Shown piece by piece: positions 1-8,551 of a DNA stretch of 64,000 nt. Source of the stretch: C-114 sp963719285 (GTDB taxonomy: Bacteria; Chloroflexota; Limnocylindria; Limnocylindrales; CSP1-4); contig CAVRBO010000004.1 of the NCBI GenBank assembly GCA_963719285.1, forward strand, positions 310,001 to 374,000, read 5' to 3'. Position numbers and translations under genes: made by a program. The notes below the pieces were generated by a model that saw only the letters and a list, made by a program, of their open reading frames with translations, was not told the origin of the DNA and did no database searches. Numbering within the stretch: position 1 is the first letter of the stretch; the number at the start of each line of letters is the position of its first letter.

Positions 1-1271
1 AGCTTGATGCCCGTGTACTTCGCGTCGGTCGCGAACGGGGCCATGATCGGGACTGGGACGCCGTCCGGATCGTGATCGCGGAGGGTGGCCTCCATGATCC
101 GGTAGAGCTCGTGATCGATCGATGCCGCTACCGGCTCACCCATCACCACGATCTCGATGTCGAACGTCGCCCAGAGCTCCTCGCCGATCCGGTCGCGCAG
201 GATCCGGCGCATCGCCGGTTCGTCCGTGCCCGGGAGCGTCCGGGCGTCCACCTCGACGACCGCCTCGCCCGGGATGACGTTGTGCTTGACCCCCGCCCGG
301 ATGACGTTCGGGCTGATCGTGTCCCGGAGCAGCGCGTTGGCGACCCGTTCGTACATCGGATCGCAGAGGGCTTCCACGACCGCCTCCGCGCGGCGCGGAT
401 CCGGGCTCGTGAGTCCGTCGATCGCCCGGCCCATCGACGGTGCCGCCGTCCTGACGGCCTGGAAGAAGCGTTCCATGGCCGGCGTCAGCCTGATGGGACC
501 CGGGTCCGCGATCCGGTCGACGATCCGGGCCGCGCGGACAGCGGCGTTGTCGTCCCGCGGCATCGAGCCGTGGCCCCATGTGCCGCGGACCGTGAACCGG
601 TAGTCGATGAAGCCCTTCTCGGCGACGCCGATCGGGTAGAACCGCACGCCTCCAAGATCGGCCGAGACCGCGCCGCTCTCGTTGATCGCGGCATCGGCCT
701 GGAACCACTCCGGGTGGTTGTCGACGACCCAGCCGGCGCCGGCTCGGCCACCGGCCTCCTCGTCCGCCGTGGAGGCGAACAGGATGTCGCGGCGCAGGCC
801 GGGGATGGGATCCGTGGCCGGGTCGCGGCCGGCCGCGCGCGCCTCCCCGGCGAGCAGCCGGATGACGCCGAGTTCCATCGCGACCAGGTTCTTCATGTCG
901 ACCGCGCCGCGGCCGTACACGTAGCCGTCGGCGATGTCGGCGGCGAACGGGTCGTGGGTCCAGAGCTCGCCGGGAGCCGGCACGACGTCGAGGTGGCTGA
1001 GCAGGAGCAACGGGCCGCCACCCGTGCCGTCACCGTGGAGTCGTGCGGCGATCGAGCCACGGCCCGGGAACGGTTCGACGACCGTCGACGGGACCCCGGC
1101 CTCGTCCAGGATCGACGCCACGTGGCGGGCCGCCAGGATCTCGTCGCCCGGCGGGTTGACGGTCGGGATGCGGATGAGGTCGCGCAGGTCGCCGACCAGG
1201 CGGTCGTGGGCGGTGGCCCACGCCTCGGGCGCGATCGCCTCGGACGGTCGGGCGGTGCTCGTCCCGGTCAT
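1..1271 (-). CDS. M20-family metallopeptidase/deacylase (partial, C-terminus off the left edge)
   Basis: Zinc amidohydrolase of the ArgE/DapE/CPG2 (M20) family, expected to cleave an N-acyl amino acid or dipeptide in the cytoplasm. I read 423 codons without a stop, then the window ends. Metal-site residues are visible: SHLDVVPA (H93, D95), the bridging aspartate in GRGAVDMKN (D125), the catalytic and ligand glutamates in DEEAGG (E171, E172) and NESGA (E198). The last histidine ligand lies outside the window. The start ATG at 1271 is the last of four ATGA junctions made by 17-bp tandem repeats that link it to the upstream membrane-protein gene. The family is clear; the substrate cannot be told from sequence. 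Confidence 0.9.
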   Translation of the reverse strand, partial: MTGTSTARPSEAIAPEAWATAHDRLVGDLRDLIRIPTVNPPGDEILAARHVASILDEAGVPSTVVEPFPGRGSIAARLHGDGTGGGPLLLLSHLDVVPAPGELWTHDPFAADIADGYVYGRGAVDMKNLVAMELGVIRLLAGEARAAGRDPATDPIPGLRRDILFASTADEEAGGRAGAGWVVDNHPEWFQADAAINESGAVSADLGGVRFYPIGVAEKGFIDYRFTVRGTWGHGSMPRDDNAAVRAARIVDRIADPGPIRLTPAMERFFQAVRTAAPSMGRAIDGLTSPDPRRAEAVVEALCDPMYERVANALLRDTISPNVIRAGVKHNVIPGEAVVEVDARTLPGTDEPAMRRILRDRIGEELWATFDIEIVVMGEPVAASIDHELYRIMEATLRDHDPDGVPVPIMAPFATDAKYTGIK

Positions 1272-1322
1272 CGGGGAGTGCCGGTCATCGGGGAGTGCCG
1301 GTCATCGGGGAGTGCCGGTCAT
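1269..1322 (-). repeat. 17-bp tandem repeats forming a chain of ATGA start-stop overlaps
   Basis: Three units of a 17-bp sequence begin on the minus strand at 1322, 1305 and 1288 (ATGACCGGCACTCCCCG). The M20 start at 1271 begins with a diverged copy. Each ATG opens a six-codon frame (MTGTPR) whose TGA overlaps the next ATG by the ATGA arrangement. The first ATG overlaps the stop of the upstream membrane gene and the last overlap is the M20 start. Because 17 is one less than a multiple of three, every added copy recreates the overlap. Confidence 0.85.
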
Positions 1323-1660
1323 CGTGCCGGGCCGGCCAGCGCGAGTCCCACGAACGTCACGAGCAGGCCACTCCCCACGATCGCCACAACCATGATCACG
1401 AGCAGCCGGATGTAGCGGGATTCGTCGCGGCGGGTCCGCTCCGGATCGGGGTCTTCGCCGCCGGCGATGTACGCGGAGGCCAGCCCTCGCCGCCGGGCGG
1501 CGAGCTCGCGCTCGGTCACTGGCGGCAGGTCGCGGAAGCCGCGCGAGCCGCCCGGGGATCCGGTCGGGCCGGACGTGTCGGTCGCGTCCGGGGTGTCGTG
1601 GGCGTCGTCGGTCACCCGGACATCATGCCCCGTGTCGGGGCCGGCCGCGACCTCGGTCAC
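1319..1660 (-). CDS. Small single-pass membrane protein, function unknown
   Basis: 113 residues. The N-terminal ~60 residues are polar and rich in Asp, Thr and Gly; a charged stretch follows (ERTRRDESR), then one hydrophobic segment (about residues 85-108, LLVIMVVAIVGSGLLVTFVG) near the C-terminus. This suggests an inner-membrane protein with a cytoplasmic N-terminus. Its ATG overlaps the stop of the upstream oxidoreductase gene by four bases, and its own TGA overlaps the first ATG of the 17-bp repeat relay, so it sits in one translationally coupled chain. I do not recognise a family. Confidence 0.7.
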   Translation of the reverse strand: MTEVAAGPDTGHDVRVTDDAHDTPDATDTSGPTGSPGGSRGFRDLPPVTERELAARRRGLASAYIAGGEDPDPERTRRDESRYIRLLVIMVVAIVGSGLLVTFVGLALAGPAR

Positions 1661-2544
1661 CCGATCGCCTCGCGGATCGGCTCGGCGACCTCGCGAGCGA
1701 CGGCACGCAGCCCGTCGGGCCCCAGCCGCCCCGGCAGGCCGAGGATGAGATGAGTCGCCCCAGCCGGCACGAAGGTGAGGGCCAGCTCCCGGGCCGCGGC
1801 GCGACTGCGCGCGTCGAGCCCGGTCGCGATCTGGGCGGCGAACGCGAACCCGGTCGGGTCCCGGCCAAGGGCGTCCATCTCGCGCAGGATGGCCGTCCGG
1901 CGTTCGACGAGGTACGACGCCTCCGGCTCGGGAAGCGCCGGCGTGGCCCAGCCATCGGCGAGCGCGGCGGCCATCCTTAGCCCGCGCGGCTTCTGGCCGC
2001 CCAGCCAGATGGGTGGCCCGCCCGACGTCCGGGGAGCGGGCAGGTTCACGGCCCCGCGGAGGGGGTAGAACGGGTCATCCAGGGTGACGCCCGCGTCGGT
2101 GGCGGCGGCCGGCGAATGGAGCGCGCGGACGACCCGGACCGCCGACTCGAGCCGCGAGATCCGTTCCCCGATGGGAGGCAGGGGGATGCCGTACGCGGCG
2201 TGCTCGTCCTCGTGCCACCCGGCCCCGAGACCCAGGATGAACCGGCCGCCGGTGGCCTGGTCGAGCAGGGTCGCCGCCTTCGCCACGACCGCCGGGTGGC
2301 GGAACGTGTTCGAGAGGACCGTATGGCCCACCCACTTGCCCGGCACGCGGTGGGCGAGCAGGGCGATCAGCGTGAGCGCCTCGACGCTCGATCCGCCGCG
2401 GACCAGGCTCGGGTCGGTCAGGTGGTCGTTGGCCCACGCGGCGTCGAACACGTCGAGCTCGCCGCCGGCCGCCCACGTCGCATCGAGGGTCGGCCAGTCG
2501 ACGCCCTGGGGCCAGGGCTTGAACCCGATCGAGACGCGGGCCAC
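1657..2544 (-). CDS. LLM-class (luciferase-like) flavin/F420-dependent oxidoreductase
   Basis: 295-residue TIM-barrel oxidoreductase of the bacterial luciferase-like monooxygenase superfamily. Family features are ANDHLTDP near residue 38, TVLSNTFRHPAVVAKAATLL, the LDQATGGRFILGLGAGWHEDE block around residues 93-114, and GPPIWLGGQKPRGLRMAA in the C-terminal half. The layout resembles F420-dependent members, but F420 versus FMN use cannot be decided. The GTG start lies one base after the ilvD stop (TGA-G-GTG), so it is probably co-translated with ilvD; nothing links its chemistry to branched-chain amino acids. The downstream gene overlaps its stop as ATGA. Confidence 0.88.
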   Translation of the reverse strand: MARVSIGFKPWPQGVDWPTLDATWAAGGELDVFDAAWANDHLTDPSLVRGGSSVEALTLIALLAHRVPGKWVGHTVLSNTFRHPAVVAKAATLLDQATGGRFILGLGAGWHEDEHAAYGIPLPPIGERISRLESAVRVVRALHSPAAATDAGVTLDDPFYPLRGAVNLPAPRTSGGPPIWLGGQKPRGLRMAAALADGWATPALPEPEASYLVERRTAILREMDALGRDPTGFAFAAQIATGLDARSRAAARELALTFVPAGATHLILGLPGRLGPDGLRAVAREVAEPIREAIG

Positions 2545-2545
2545 C

Positions 2546-4279
2546 TCAGCCGAGGCCGGCGGTCATCCGCGGGCCGGTCGTCACGGCGCCTTCGGAGGCG
2601 GGCCCCACCAGGGCCGCGTACTTCGCGAGCACACCCCCGCGATAGCGCGGGGCGGGGGCCCGCCACTCCCCGCGCCGGCGGGCTAGCTCTTCGGCCGGCA
2701 CGTCGAGATCGAGCGCCTTGCGGTCCACGTCGATGACGATCGGGTCACCCTCGCGGACGAGGGCGATCGGGCCGCCGAGCGCCGCCTCGGGAGCGACGTG
2801 CCCGATCATGAGCCCGTGGGTGCCGCCACTGAACCGGCCGTCCGTGAGCAGCGCGACGCTGTCGCCCAGCCCTTCGCCGACGAGCGCGCTCGTGACGCTG
2901 AGCATCTCCTGCATCCCGGGCCCGCCGACCGGGCCCTCGTAGCGGATGACGACGACGTCGCCCGGGACGATCCGCCGGTCGCGGACGGCAGCGTAGCAGT
3001 CGTTCTCGGAATCGAAGACCCGGGCCGGCCCACGATGCTGAAGCCGCTCATGGCCGGCGAGCTTCACGACACAGCCCTCCGGCGCGAGGCTGCCACGCAG
3101 GATCGCGAGGCCACCGGTCGCCTTGAGCGGCGCGTCGATGGGCACGACGACCTGCTGGCCGGGGGTCTCGACGGCGGCGGCCGCGATCTCGGCGATCGTC
3201 CGACCGTCGACCGTCCTCTCCGAGCCGTGGAGGAGGTCGCGCTTGATGAGCTCGCGCATGACGAGCCCGACGCCGCCCGCCTCGAACATGTCGGTCGCGG
3301 TGTACCGCCCGCCGGGCTGCATGTCGGCCACGATCGGTGTCCGGTCGGCCACCGCGCCGAACTCGTCGATGTCGAGCGGGATGCCGAACTCGTGGGCGAT
3401 CGCGAGCGTGTGCAACACGCCGTTCGTGGACCCGCCCGTGGCGGCCACCGAGGCGATGCCGTTCTCGAGCGCCCGCTTCGTGACGATGTGCTTGGGGCGG
3501 ATGTCGGCGCGCAGCAGGTCCATGACGATCTCACCGCACCGGTACGCGGCGGCGTCCTTGGCCGGGTCCTCCGCGGGGATCCCGTTGAGCCCGGCCGGCG
3601 ACAGGCCGATGAACTCCAGGACCGTCGACATCGTGTTCGCCGTGAACTGGCCGCCGCACGCGCCGGCACCGGGGCAGGCCGCGTTCTCGACTTCGTACAG
3701 GTCGTCGAGGGTGATCTTGCCCGCTCGGTACGCCCCGATGGCCTCGTAGACGGTGACCACCGTCGCGTTGCGCTGGCCCTTGTACACGCCGGGATAGATG
3801 GTGCCGTTGTAGAGGAGGAGCCCCGGGACGTCGAGCCGGCCCAGGGCCATGGCCGCGCCCGGCATCGTCTTGTCGCAACCGGTCAGGCACACGACGGCGT
3901 CGAGCAGGTGGCCGCGCACGACGAGCTCGATCGAGTCGGCGATGACCTCCCGGCTGACGAGGCTGGATTTCATCCCTTCGGTGCCCATCGTGACGCCGTC
4001 GCTCACCGAGACCGTGTTGAACTCCATCGGCGTGCCGCCGGCCGCCCGGATGCCCGCCTTGACCGACTCGGCCAGCCGCCGCTGGTTGATGTTGCATGGC
4101 ATCGTCTCGATCCACGTCGTCCCCACCCCGACGAGCGGCTTGGCGAGGTCCTCGTCGGTGAAGCCGACAGCCTTGAGCATCGCCCGGGCGCCGGCACGAT
4201 CCGGCCCGTCGGTCAGGCCGGCGGAATGGCGCTTGGCGGGGTCGGTGGGGCGGTCGTAGGGGTGGCTGGCGTCGGCCAT
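2546..4279 (-). CDS. ilvD: Dihydroxy-acid dehydratase
   Basis: Iron-sulfur enzyme converting 2,3-dihydroxy-3-methyl(butanoate/pentanoate) to the 2-keto acid, the third common step of valine and isoleucine synthesis. 577 residues from the chosen ATG. The three conserved cysteines are in ETMPCNIN (C62), LTGCDKTMPG (C135) and ACPGAGACGG (C208); the C-terminal DGRFSGGTHG motif is present. I chose ATG 4279, which has GAGG nine bases upstream; a TTG 21 bases further upstream would add seven residues. It heads a minus-strand operon with the LLM, small-membrane and M20 genes, apart from the ilvBNC cluster 11 kb away. Confidence 0.97.
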   Translation of the reverse strand: MADASHPYDRPTDPAKRHSAGLTDGPDRAGARAMLKAVGFTDEDLAKPLVGVGTTWIETMPCNINQRRLAESVKAGIRAAGGTPMEFNTVSVSDGVTMGTEGMKSSLVSREVIADSIELVVRGHLLDAVVCLTGCDKTMPGAAMALGRLDVPGLLLYNGTIYPGVYKGQRNATVVTVYEAIGAYRAGKITLDDLYEVENAACPGAGACGGQFTANTMSTVLEFIGLSPAGLNGIPAEDPAKDAAAYRCGEIVMDLLRADIRPKHIVTKRALENGIASVAATGGSTNGVLHTLAIAHEFGIPLDIDEFGAVADRTPIVADMQPGGRYTATDMFEAGGVGLVMRELIKRDLLHGSERTVDGRTIAEIAAAAVETPGQQVVVPIDAPLKATGGLAILRGSLAPEGCVVKLAGHERLQHRGPARVFDSENDCYAAVRDRRIVPGDVVVIRYEGPVGGPGMQEMLSVTSALVGEGLGDSVALLTDGRFSGGTHGLMIGHVAPEAALGGPIALVREGDPIVIDVDRKALDLDVPAEELARRRGEWRAPAPRYRGGVLAKYAALVGPASEGAVTTGPRMTAGLG

Positions 4280-4476
4280 CGGTCGGATCCTCGGTCGCAA
4301 CGGCTGGGTCGGTCGGCCCTGTCAGTGTACGAGGGTGGCCCCGTCCGCCGCGCCGCGCCGCGTCGTGCGGCGCCAGGTCAGCGCCCGCACACGGCCTGGG
4401 CGACTGGTCGTCCGGCCCATGGCCGTGGGTGCATATCGCGGGCCTGCGCCCCCGCGCGGCCCCCGCGCGGCCCCCG

Positions 4477-4758
4477 TCACGTCGATCGAGGCGGCTCGTC
4501 GCGGAAGACGATCACGACGCGGGCCACGCTGAGGCCGGCCAGGACCTGGGCGAGCCGGTCGAGCCGAAGGCCCGGCGCGAGCCCCCGCTCCAGGCGCGAG
4601 ATCGTCGACTGGTCGATGCCCGATCGCGCCTCGAGCGCCTCCTGGGAGAGGAGCTGGCTCATCCGCGCCCGCTCGATCGCGAGCCCGAGCGCGACCTGCG
4701 CGCCGATGATCCGACGCCCATGGGGACGGAAGGTGTAGGGCATCGCCCATTCGACCAC
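4477..4758 (-). CDS. Xre-family helix-turn-helix regulator
   Basis: 93-residue DNA-binding protein made almost only of an HTH_3 (Cro/CI-like) domain, residues ~20-78: RMSQLLSQEALEARSG, then the recognition helix GIDQSTISRLERG, then LRLDRLAQVLAGL. There is no effector domain, so it is probably a dimeric repressor. The GTG at 4758 opens the frame; ATG 4743 is an equally possible start. No Shine-Dalgarno is visible for either. Upstream lie two GATAA boxes 11 bp apart (minus strand, 4792-4777), spaced by one helical turn, and the gene is bracketed by an inverted repeat. Its targets are unknown; ilvD and the DUF885 gene are its neighbours. Confidence 0.8.
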   Translation of the reverse strand: MVEWAMPYTFRPHGRRIIGAQVALGLAIERARMSQLLSQEALEARSGIDQSTISRLERGLAPGLRLDRLAQVLAGLSVARVVIVFRDEPPRST

Positions 4759-4776
4759 GACGCCATCGACGCCGGC

Positions 4777-4792
4777 TTATCTGCGCCTTATC
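4777..4792 (-). promoter_or_regulatory. Direct GATAA boxes upstream of the Xre gene, possible operator
   Basis: On the minus strand the sequence GATAAGGCGCAGATAA holds two GATAA boxes with an 11-bp period, 19-34 bp upstream of the GTG start. One-turn spacing on the same DNA face is typical of sites bound by HTH dimers. Short and AT-containing in a GC-rich context, but unsupported by any other copy I found. Confidence 0.3.
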
Positions 4793-4903
4793 GACGGTGG
4801 ATATGCACCTACGGCCATGAGATCGCAGGGACCCTCCGCCGCCGCCCAACGTGAACGGGACGCAGCGGTCGATGACCCGCCGGCGTGGCGGTGAGACGCG
4901 ATG

Positions 4904-6613
4904 TCAGGCGGCGGACGAGCGGATCCAGGCCCCGACGACCTCGCGCAGCGACCCGAGCGAGATCGCCCCGTTGCTGAGGAGTACGTCATGGAACGCGCGG
5001 ACGTCGAACCGGGCGGCCAGGCCCGACCGCGCCTCCTCACGAAGGCGGAGCATCTCGAGCTGGCCCGCCTTGTACGCGAGCGCCTGGCCGGGCCAGACGA
5101 TGTACCGATCGACCTCGTTGGCGATGTTGTTCGGCGCCAGCGCGCTGTTCGCGATCATGTAGTCGATCGCCGCCCGGCGGGTCCAGCCGAGGGCGTGCAT
5201 GCCCGTGTCGACGACGAGCCGGCACGCTCGCCATGCGTCCATCGAGAGCATCCCGATCCGGTCCAGGTCTCCCGTGTACAGGCCCATCTCGTCCGAGATC
5301 CGCTCGGTGTACAGGCCCCAGCCCTCCCAGAAGGCGGTCGCGCCAAGGTGGCGGCGGAAGTCGGGCAGGCCTGTCAGTTCCTGGGCGATCGCGATCTGGA
5401 GGTGGTGGCCCGGGACGGACTCGTGGAACGCGAGGCACTCCGCCTCGTAGCGTGGCCGGGACTCGGGGTGACTCGTGTTCAGGTAGTACTGGCCCGGCCG
5501 AGACCCGTCGGCCGCAGGCGGGCGGTAGTAGGCGATGGTGGAGTGCTCCTCCTCGTGGGCCGGCATCGGGACGACGACACACGGCGCGACGGGCAACCGG
5601 CCGAACCACGAGGGGACCGCGCCGTTCGCCCGGTCGAGCGCCGCGCGGGCGGTGGCCTCGACCTCGGCCCGGGTCGAGAAGTGCATCGCCGGGTCGGCCC
5701 GCAGGCGGGTCAACGCCTCGGCCCGGGTCGCAACCCCGAGGACCCGTCCGCCCAGCCCTGCCATCTCGTCGTTGATCCGCTGGACCTCCGCGAGTCCCGT
5801 CGCATGCAGGGTCTCCGGGGACAGCTCGAGGGTCGTGTGGCGGCGGATGAGCGTCCGGTACGCCCCGTCGCCACCGGGCAGGTGGCCGATCCCCGGCCGG
5901 TCGTCTGGCCGGGCTCGGGGCAGGATCTCATCGACGAGGAAGGCACGATGCCGCACGAGCGCGGGCCGGATCCGATCGTGGACCGCGGCCGTCAGGGCCT
6001 CCGCGAACGCGGCCCGCTGCGCGGCTGATCCCCGCTGCGTGCCCTCGATACCGGTCCGGAGCGGTTCCAGGAGCGCGCTCTCCTCGTCCGGCGTCGCCAG
6101 CGTGGCGGTGAGCGCGTCGATCGCCCGGGTCACCGGCGTGTGCGCCGCGACCCGCCCATCGGCCAGCCCCCGCCGGAGGTTCGCGGTCAACTGGTCGATG
6201 AGGCCACCGAACGCGCGCCAGCGCTCGACCATCGCCGCCGCTCGCTCGGGCGTGTCGGCCGTCTGGAACGACGGGACGTTCTGGATGCCCGTCGGCCAGC
6301 CGTTCACGACGTCGACCGTCCAGTCGTCGAGGTGCTCGCCGAGGACGGCCGCCTCGCTCTCGGTCTCATCGATGAGCGCCGTCCGGGTCACGAGGTCGGC
6401 ACCGTCGAGCGAGGAGGCGGGGATCGCCCGGGCCCGGGCCGCCACATCCAGCAGGCGGCGGCGCTCCCGCTCCACGGCCTCCGGCGAGATGTCGTCGACC
6501 TTGTCGTCGTGGCCGCGCTCGCCCAGGGCCGTCGCCTCGATCGGATGGGATGCGAGCGCGCCCGTCCAGAACTCCTCGGCGAGTCGCGCGAGCTCCACGG
6601 CGGGCTGGGTCAT
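4904..6613 (-). CDS. DUF885-family protein (putative zinc metallopeptidase)
   Basis: 569 residues. The family hallmark HESVPGHHLQIAIAQEL (about residues 395-412) contains an HExxxH-type metal motif; members are related to M3/M32-like peptidases and some are annotated as carboxypeptidases. Further conserved blocks are NTSHPESRPRYEAE before the motif and GLYTERISDEMGLY after it. The N-terminus shows no signal peptide. I chose ATG 6613 because it has a strong GAGGAGG five bases upstream; a frame extension to 6688 lacks this. It follows the CvpA-protease gene on the same strand with a 62-bp gap. Family certain, activity inferred. Confidence 0.87.
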   Translation of the reverse strand: MTQPAVELARLAEEFWTGALASHPIEATALGERGHDDKVDDISPEAVERERRRLLDVAARARAIPASSLDGADLVTRTALIDETESEAAVLGEHLDDWTVDVVNGWPTGIQNVPSFQTADTPERAAAMVERWRAFGGLIDQLTANLRRGLADGRVAAHTPVTRAIDALTATLATPDEESALLEPLRTGIEGTQRGSAAQRAAFAEALTAAVHDRIRPALVRHRAFLVDEILPRARPDDRPGIGHLPGGDGAYRTLIRRHTTLELSPETLHATGLAEVQRINDEMAGLGGRVLGVATRAEALTRLRADPAMHFSTRAEVEATARAALDRANGAVPSWFGRLPVAPCVVVPMPAHEEEHSTIAYYRPPAADGSRPGQYYLNTSHPESRPRYEAECLAFHESVPGHHLQIAIAQELTGLPDFRRHLGATAFWEGWGLYTERISDEMGLYTGDLDRIGMLSMDAWRACRLVVDTGMHALGWTRRAAIDYMIANSALAPNNIANEVDRYIVWPGQALAYKAGQLEMLRLREEARSGLAARFDVRAFHDVLLSNGAISLGSLREVVGAWIRSSAA

Positions 6614-6675
6614 CAGTCCTCCTCGGCGGTCGGCGTCAGCGTCCATCGTAGGCCGCGCGGCTCGACGTCCGGGTG

Positions 6676-7881
6676 TCAGCGGACGCACGCTCCGGTCGCC
6701 ACGGACCTGGTCCGCCCGACCGCCGGCATCGCCCGCGCGGCCACCGCCACCGGCGACAGGGCGTAACCCACGTTCGGGTCGCTCTTCGCCTCGGCGAACA
6801 CGAGGCCGCCGACGGTCCCGTCGGGGAGGATCAGCGGCCCGCCACTGTCACCCTTGTCGATGTTGGCCGTCAGCTCGAGGATCTGGCGGGTCACGTCGGC
6901 CGTGCCGTAGATGTCCCGCCCGACCGCCGGGTAGCGTGCGGCGACGCCGGCCGGGATCACCGTGAGTCCCTTGCCGAGGGGATGGCCGAGGGCCGCGCCC
7001 TTCACCCCGGTCGCCGGATCGTGCGTGGCGAACAGGAGGGGCGTGGTGGGCAGCCCGGCCGCCCACAGGACGGCCACGTCCAGCGCCGGGTCGAACAGCA
7101 CCACGGTCGCCTTGGCCGGCTTGCCCCCATCCTGGACCACGGATTCCTTCACGCCGCCGGCAACGACGTGGGCGTTCGTGACGTAGTAGCCCGGGCCGAT
7201 CGAGAAGCCGGTCCCGCTCAGCTGGTAGCCGCACGCGTCGCTCACGACCTTGACGGTGCTCCCGACCGCGGCCGCCGTGAGCGCCCTGGCCGCCGCGGTG
7301 CTGGGCGTTTCGACCGGTGGGGCCGGGAACGGCTCGAACCCGGCGAACACCTGGGGCAGCCCGGATGCGTCGAGGAGCTTGCCCAGGCTCCCGGCGAACT
7401 CGGTCGGGGGCGGGAGCGCGTCCGCCAGGGCCCGAACGACGATCGAGGTCTGGGCCATCGCCGCCGCCGGCGGGATGGCGCCGGCGGCGAGGATGCTGCC
7501 CGCGAGCCAGATGATGAGGATGCCCTGAGCGCTCCCCAGGAACGCGCCGCCGACCCGGTCGACGTTGCCCAGGAAGCCGTCGCCGAGCCGGCTGCGGATC
7601 CCGACGCCCGCGGCCGACCCGAGCGCCTCGCCCAGGCCGATCGCGAAGATGAAGGCGGCCAGGACGATGAGCGCCCGGACCGGCGGGTCCATCGACTGGA
7701 GCTGTTCCCGGAACAGCGGCAACCCGACGAGGACGACCGCGCCACCGGCCACGGCCCCGAGGAGCCCGCCGAGCTGGGAGAAGAAGCCCGAGCGCAGGCC
7801 GAGCACGAACGCGACGATGACGATCGCCACCGCGACGAGGTCGAGCGGGTTCAGGCCGGACGCGGCGGCGGTGGGATCCAC
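6676..7881 (-). CDS. CvpA-like membrane domain fused to trypsin-like serine protease (MarP-like)
   Basis: 401 residues. Residues ~10-165 carry about four membrane helices of the CvpA/colicin V production type (VAVAIVIVAFVLGLRSGFF at the start). Residues ~205-390 form an extracytoplasmic chymotrypsin-fold protease with a complete triad: histidine in YVTNAHVV, aspartate in DPALDVAVL, serine in KGDSGGPL. Two cysteines (ACGYQL and the C-terminal GACVR) flank the protease domain as in mycobacterial MarP, where a disulfide controls activity. MarP is known to act in envelope stress and acid tolerance; the role here is inferred. GTG start at 7881; no good ribosome site is seen. A lipoprotein gene lies 71 bp upstream. 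Confidence 0.9.
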   Translation of the reverse strand: MDPTAAASGLNPLDLVAVAIVIVAFVLGLRSGFFSQLGGLLGAVAGGAVVLVGLPLFREQLQSMDPPVRALIVLAAFIFAIGLGEALGSAAGVGIRSRLGDGFLGNVDRVGGAFLGSAQGILIIWLAGSILAAGAIPPAAAMAQTSIVVRALADALPPPTEFAGSLGKLLDASGLPQVFAGFEPFPAPPVETPSTAAARALTAAAVGSTVKVVSDACGYQLSGTGFSIGPGYYVTNAHVVAGGVKESVVQDGGKPAKATVVLFDPALDVAVLWAAGLPTTPLLFATHDPATGVKGAALGHPLGKGLTVIPAGVAARYPAVGRDIYGTADVTRQILELTANIDKGDSGGPLILPDGTVGGLVFAEAKSDPNVGYALSPVAVAARAMPAVGRTRSVATGACVR

Positions 7882-7952
7882 GGGGAGAAGTATCGGTCAG
7901 GCGCCCGGACCGGCACCACCGGGCAGTAGGTGGGGTCGGGGACCGCCGAACG

Positions 7953-8510
7953 TCAGCTCGGCGCCGTTCCCGGTTCGGGGACCGTCACCTCGACGGGCGG
8001 CGCGTCCCCGGTCGAGGCACGGATCGTGTACCGGCCCGGGCTCAGGGTGCCGAGATCGACCAGGGTGGCCGTGTCGCGGGCGATATCGATGCAGGCGACC
8101 TGCCCGCCGGGGGCCGAGCCGACCCGGGCCGTGACCGTGAAGTCGTCAGCCGTACGGGCCACATCGACCGAGTCGAGGATCTCGCACGGCTCGATGCCGC
8201 CCCACCAGCGGACCCGCACGATCACCTGACCGGCCCGGACCATCCCGCGCAGTTCGACCGGGCTCACATCGCGGAGGGCGACCTGCCCGGGATGGACGAC
8301 GACGAGCGTCGGGTTGTCCGGCGGCTGGACGTTGGCGCCTGGCGGTGGGACGGGGAAGTCGATACCGACACCGGGGTCGCCCGGGGCGACGGCGCCCGGC
8401 CCGGAACCACCGCCGAAGCCCGGCAGCGACGAACCGAGGCTGCAGCCGGTGAGGAGGGTGACCGCGAGGAGCGCGGTCGCCGCCCGGACGAAGGAGCCTG
8501 GAGTCCGCAT
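7953..8510 (-). CDS. Secreted lipoprotein, function unknown
   Basis: 185 residues from ATG 8510. Residues 1-24 form a lipoprotein signal: Arg-containing start, hydrophobic AATALLAVTLLTGC, lipobox LLTGC. A Gly/Pro-rich linker follows, then a beta-rich domain from about residue 55 (NPTLVVVHPGQVALRDVSP, VRVRWWGGIEPCEILDSV) that looks immunoglobulin-like and has two further cysteines (in GIEPCEIL and QVACIDI), possibly disulfide-bonded. It lies 41 bp after leuD and before the membrane protease. I do not recognise a family; it may be a substrate or partner of the protease, which is a guess from position. Confidence 0.75.
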   Translation of the reverse strand: MRTPGSFVRAATALLAVTLLTGCSLGSSLPGFGGGSGPGAVAPGDPGVGIDFPVPPPGANVQPPDNPTLVVVHPGQVALRDVSPVELRGMVRAGQVIVRVRWWGGIEPCEILDSVDVARTADDFTVTARVGSAPGGQVACIDIARDTATLVDLGTLSPGRYTIRASTGDAPPVEVTVPEPGTAPS

Positions 8511-8551
8511 GGCCGTCGAGACGACGCCGCGCCCGACCCGGTTCCGCCGGT

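Larger units (their letters stand above)
4419..4818. repeat. 18-bp inverted repeat pair bracketing the Xre gene
   Basis: ATGGCCGTGGGTGCATAT at 4419-4436 (plus) recurs as ATGGCCGTAGGTGCATAT on the minus strand at 4818-4801: 17 of 18 identical, inverted, about 365 bp apart. The arms lie on either side of the HTH gene at 4477-4758. The sequence next to each arm is unrelated. They could be operator sites for the enclosed regulator or ends of a small mobile or cassette-like unit. Confidence 0.6.

Noticed and set aside
2798..4738. 646-codon plus-strand frame opposite ilvD
   Set aside because: Antisense shadow of ilvD; composition is Arg/Asp/His-rich with no recognisable domain.
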